16,879 nt of DNA from Planctomycetaceae bacterium (GTDB taxonomy: Bacteria; Planctomycetota; Planctomycetia; Pirellulales; Thermoguttaceae), in NCBI GenBank assembly GCA_009776995.1, contig WRMR01000032.1, forward strand, positions 1 through 16,879, in the 5' to 3' direction. Numbering within the stretch: the first letter of the stretch is position 1; each line of letters starts with the position of its first letter. Of this stretch, positions 13,159 through 16,879 are shown piece by piece. The translations under genes were made by a program, and so were the position numbers. The notes below the pieces were generated by a model. It made no database searches, was not told the origin of the DNA, and saw only the letters and a program-made list of their open reading frames with translations.

Positions 13159-16133
13159 ATGAGAACAATCATCACCACCATAACCATTGTTACGTTGTTG
13201 ACGGCAATGGTCTTTCCAGTTCGGGCACAGGAACTCGTGTTTGATTTTGAATCGCGTGATTTGGCACGGGAAGGCTGGGTGATTCGTGAAGGAGAGAACT
13301 CAAAGCCGGTCGGAAACCGGACGGTCGAGTTTCACAACAACTCGGTGTCCTACGACAAGCATGGTGAGTTTTATCTCACGACGCTTGAAACATCGGCACA
13401 CGACAACCCGACCGACGACACGCTTTGCGTAATCGAATCGCCGGTGTTTGTTCTCAAGAGCAACACGGCAAGGCTGCTTGTCGGCGGCGGCAGGCACGCG
13501 GAAACCTACGTCGCCCTCTGCCTGTTTAAGGAGGACGGCGACGCGGAACCGGTGTTGTTTGCCCGGGGACGTGAAAACCAGAAACTCGACGAGGTCACCT
13601 GGGATACATCGTCTTACGTCGGAAAGCCTGTGTTTGTGCAGGTCGTTGACCAAAAACAAGGTCCCTGGGGACACATTCGCATGGACTGGTTCCGGGCGGA
13701 AGGCACCGTCGATGAAAAGCTGACCGCACTGCGTGGTGAGTTTTACGCTCAAAAAGCCTTGCGCGAAGCGGAAACCCGGCGCAAACAACGGGAAACCGCC
13801 CGACAAAATCTGCTTGTGCAGGCGCAACCGGTTTTGTACGTCGTCCGGGAACAGTATGTGCCCGACCATCACAATACGGAAACGATGTTTCAAACGGACG
13901 AAATCAACACGGGCAGCTTTCGCGGCGGCGGTTCGCTTCGTGTATGGAACCCCATTGATGATTCAGTCACCGTGTTGCTGGATGTGCCGCAGGGTATTGT
14001 GCGTGATCCCTGTCTGAGCTTCGACGCAACCAAAGTGCTTGTTTCGCTGCGCCGCAACATTGAGGACGATTATCACATTTACGAATACACGCTTGACCCG
14101 GCGGGCAACGAACCGCTTCGCGTGACCCCGGAAACGCAACTTGCCGGCACACCGCTGACGCAACTCACGTTCATGCCCGGAGTGAGCGACATCGATCCGA
14201 TTTATCTGCCGAACGGCGAAATCATGTTTTCTTCTTCGCGCGAGCCGAAATACTGCATGTGCAACCGTCATATCATGTGCAATCTCCATACGATGAACGG
14301 CGACGGTTCGAACATTCAACAAGTCGGCAAAAGCACGCTGTTCGAGGGACACGCATCGCTGACGCCGTCGGGCCGCATTCTTTACGACCGTTGGGAATAC
14401 GTTGACCGGAATTTCGGCGACGCCCAAGGCGTTTGGCTCACGAACCCGGACGGCACGAATCACGCGATTTTCTGGGGGAACAACACACCTTCGCCCGGCG
14501 GAGTGGTTGACGCGCAAATTTTGCCCGGCGAAGAGTCGATGATGATTTGCACCTTTACGTCGTGTCACGACCGCCCGTGGGGTGCCATTGCGCTGGTGGA
14601 CCGCCGGCTCGGACTGGACGGCAAGGAACCGGTCGTGCAAACCTGGCCCGCCGATGCGATGCACCTGATCGACGTCGGCAATTACGACACATTTGTCGGG
14701 GTCCGGCAGAAATTTGAAGACCCCTTTGCGCTGTCGGGCGAATGGTTTCTTGCTTCCGGGATGACCGGTCGCGGCGAGGAAATGGGCATTTACCTGCTCG
14801 GGCGTGATGGTTCCATGACACTCCTGCACAAGGGTGACGACGAACCGGGTTGCTTCGACCCGATCCCGATCAAGGCGACGACTCCGCCGCCGGTTATCGC
14901 AAGCAATATCGATCTGGCCGACGACAAGGGTTACTTTTACGTGTCCAACGTGTATGAGGGCTTCGGGATGGATAAGGTCAAGCCGGGAACAATCAAATCA
15001 CTGCGTGTTGTTGAATCGCCGGAAAAACGCTTCTGGACCGACACCGCTTGGGATAACGGGACTGGCACCCAGGCTCCCGGCATGACCTGGGACGATTTCA
15101 ACAACAAGCGGATCCTCGGCACGGTCGATGTCGAGGACGACGGCAGCGCGTATTTTGAAGTGCCCGCCGACACCTTTCTTTACCTGCAATTGCTCGACGA
15201 AAACGGCATGATGGTGCAGTCGATGCGCAGCGGCATGATCGCGCGTCCCGGCGAAATGAACGGTTGTGTCGGCTGTCACGAAAACCGGCTGGCAACATTT
15301 CCGCCCATTACCCAAACACCAAATGCGATGATGAAACCGCCGCAAAAACTTCGCCCGTGGTACGGCGAATCGCGGCTGTTCAGTTATGTTGCCGAAGTGC
15401 AGCCGATGTTCGACAAGTATTGCGTCGCGTGCCACGATTACGGCAAGGTGGAGGGAACGCAAAAGCCAAACCTGGCCGGTGATCTCAATCTGTTGTTTAA
15501 CACGTCTTATGTCGAGTTGCGCGACAAGAAATTGGTCGTTGTCCCCGGCGCAGGACACATCAAAAACTTGAGCCATATACTTGGGGCTCGCACCAAAGCC
15601 GGCTTGCCCGGGTGTTGTTGAACGGCCACCCCGACCCGAAAATCGACGCGGACAGGAAGCAACGCGGCATTTTCGTTGACATGGCAACCGACCCGGAAGC
15701 CATTGACCGCGTATTGACCTGGATCGACATCAATGCTCCGTATTTTCCGACGTATGCCAGCGCGTACCCGAAAAACCGATTCGGCCGCAGTCCGCTGGAC
15801 GATGCGGCGTTGCGGCGGTTGTCGCAACTTTGTGGCACCGGAGATTTGAAATGGGCCGTTTCGTTCGACCGCCCGGAAATCAGCCCATGTTTGGCCAGGT
15901 GGTCAACACCGGAACAGCAACAGTCGCCGGAGTACAGGGAAGCTCTTGCGATCATCAAACAAGGCCAGACGGCACTGGCAAAAACCTCCCGCGGCGAAGA
16001 CCCGGACTTCGAGCCGGTCATCGCGCGGGAGAAATCGTTGCAGGACAAGTATGACCGTCTGCGCGAAACGGAACGAACCATGCGAGCGGCGATTCTGTCC
16101 GGCAACCGGCTGTATGACTTTGGAAAGAATTGA
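13159..16133 (+). pseudogene. Secreted diheme protein related to hydrazine synthase alpha subunit, -1 frameshifted
   Basis: A signal peptide (cleavage after PVRA, about residue 23) is followed by a beta-rich jelly-roll-like region (to about 190), a short charged helix, and a long beta-propeller-like region with YLPNGEIMFSSSREPKYCMC and FTSCHDRPWGAIALVDRR, as in HzsA-related proteins. Two c-type heme motifs follow: CVGCH (703-707) and CVACH (755-759). The first frame stops at TGA 15619-15621 right after LGARTKAGLPG. The rest of the family sequence (VLLNGHPDPKIDADRKQRG onward) continues in the -1 frame to TAA/TGA at 16133. One missing base near 15607-15611, in the CCCGGG stretch, explains it; repaired length is about 991 residues. 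It may be a real lesion or a sequencing error. Hydrazine synthesis itself is not implied; these homologues occur widely in non-anammox planctomycetes with unknown function. Confidence 0.88.
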
Positions 16134-16231
16134 ACGACTTGTTTTTTCGTAGCCACTAACGCGACGACACGACCTGTTCCAGCGGCGGCATGGGACAACC
16201 GCGTCACCCAGGAACACATGGAAGGAACAAT

Positions 16232-16879
16232 ATGACCGATACACCATTGAAACCATTGCCCGATTCCGCATCGGAAAACGTTCCCCGGCGCATGGTGCGC
16301 CCATTGACCACGCGGCTGCTCATTGCGCTGGTTGCCGCACTGATCGTCACGGGTTGCGCCTTCTGGTCGGGATATACAACGCTTCGTGGCCCGGAAGGTT
16401 GGGTCGGGCTGAGAAGATATGTCCCCATGTATATTGTATCTATCCAACAAGACCTGACCAAGTACCACGAAGAGCATGAGGCTTATCCCGAAACGCTTCG
16501 TGAAATGTATGAAGAGGAATCGGCGAAAGACAATCGTATGCTGACGGATGAAGACTACAATCGTCGCATAACAGTCTATCGGCATCCTGTGGAGTATGAA
16601 CGCACGGACTCTGGCTGGCAAATCACCGATTTCGGTGCCGACGGCAAACCGGGCGGCGTTGGACTGGACGCCGATCTGGTCATTACCTGTGAGATGGACC
16701 GTGATCAGATATTCAGCGAAGCCAGGAATAAAAAATTTCATGCCACATTCGAGCAAGTACAAACTGCCAGGAACGATGCGGATTTGGGAAGCTTGTTTAT
16801 TGAAAGCCTTGTTTTGGGAATCGTTGCTTTTTGTTGTACATTGCGAGCCGTCAACGAGTCGAAAGAGAATCACATTGTA
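16232..16879 (+). CDS. Membrane protein with GspG-like C-terminal module, 3' end cut by window
   Basis: The frame is open from ATG 16232 to the window end (216 codons), with GGAAGGA at 16220-16226 as a good ribosome binding site. Residues about 27-47 form a membrane helix (LLIALVAALIVTGCAFW) after a short charged cytoplasmic tail. Then comes YHEEHEAYPETLREMY, and later YRHPVEYERTDSGWQ and ITDFGADGKPGGVGLDADL (131-149). The last part closely resembles the calcium-binding C-terminal loop of the type II secretion major pseudopilin GspG. No FTLxE prepilin signal is present, so this is a GspG-like domain on an ordinary membrane anchor. A second hydrophobic segment lies near 186-204. It is about 100 bp downstream of the heme-protein gene. 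Function is unknown. Confidence 0.75.
   Translation, partial: MTDTPLKPLPDSASENVPRRMVRPLTTRLLIALVAALIVTGCAFWSGYTTLRGPEGWVGLRRYVPMYIVSIQQDLTKYHEEHEAYPETLREMYEEESAKDNRMLTDEDYNRRITVYRHPVEYERTDSGWQITDFGADGKPGGVGLDADLVITCEMDRDQIFSEARNKKFHATFEQVQTARNDADLGSLFIESLVLGIVAFCCTLRAVNESKENHIV

Noticed and set aside
13963..14829. Minus-strand open frame of 288 codons
   Set aside because: It is fully antisense to the well-supported propeller region of the heme protein and encodes no known motif.
15601..15621. Programmed -1 ribosomal frameshift in the heme-protein gene
   Set aside because: The site GCCCGGGTG is not a recognised slippery heptamer and no strong downstream stem is evident. A lost C by mutation or sequencing error is simpler.
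15560..16873. Long minus-strand open frame of 437 codons
   Set aside because: It lies antisense to the C-terminal part of the hydrazine-synthase-like gene and to the GspG-like gene, both of which have clear family motifs and, for the latter, a ribosome binding site. Its product has no recognisable domain and is rich in Arg, Ser and Cys, as expected of a shadow frame.
1..16879. CRISPR arrays, tRNA or rRNA genes, intact insertion sequences
   Set aside because: I saw no regularly spaced repeats, cloverleaf-like sequence, rRNA-like segments or transposase genes with terminal inverted repeats.

Overview
The window looks like chromosomal DNA from a planctomycete. The main evidence is three genes or gene remnants of the DUF1559 pseudopilin family, which have a prepilin-type N-terminus and a C-terminal H-x9-DG motif and are greatly expanded in Planctomycetes. 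Supporting evidence is a cytochrome-like homologue of the hydrazine synthase alpha subunit, small lipoproteins with a carboxypeptidase-regulatory-like fold next to the DUF1559 genes, and a Tat-exported Gfo/Idh/MocA (GH109-type) protein. Base composition is moderate. Nothing points to anammox: no other hydrazine genes are present. An anaerobic or host-associated, glycan-using planctomycete is a reasonable inference, but the sequence does not prove it.

Layout. 1-853: 3' part of fabD. 854-1391: no recognisable gene. 1392-2339 (-): AraC/XylR-type regulator. It is divergent from a sugar gene set across a 533-bp control region that holds a consensus sigma70-like promoter (TTGACA-N17-TATAAT), a perfect 15-bp palindrome and an imperfect direct repeat. 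2873-7327: FucP-like sugar/proton symporter, UroD-family protein, DUF1559 pseudopilin A and lipoprotein A, all on one strand and closed by a clear intrinsic terminator at 7327-7357; this could be one transcription unit. 7444-8751: Tat-signal GH109/Gfo-Idh-MocA protein. 8752-9909: a scar in which the 3' ends of an AraC gene (-) and a DUF1559 gene (+) meet head to head, both lacking their 5' halves. 9947-10351: lipoprotein B. 10681-11793: DUF1559 pseudopilin C. 11927-12337: lipoprotein C. 12406-13128: DeoC-family aldolase. 13159-16133: diheme hydrazine-synthase-alpha-like secreted protein with a -1 frameshift. 16232-end: a membrane-anchored protein with a GspG-like C-terminal module, cut by the window edge.

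How it may work (inference). The regulator, fucose-type permease, GH109-type enzyme and DeoC-type aldolase suggest uptake and breakdown of deoxy- or amino-sugars from complex glycans such as fucose- and GalNAc-bearing mucin-like chains. Interleaved with them are three DUF1559-lipoprotein pairs, which may be envelope or surface components tied to the same substrate. The two intact DUF1559 genes share a 24-nt identical block containing a run of nine G in the prepilin leader, at the same codon position. A slip of one base in either run would end translation early, so these genes are candidates for phase variation. This is the most interesting signal in the window.
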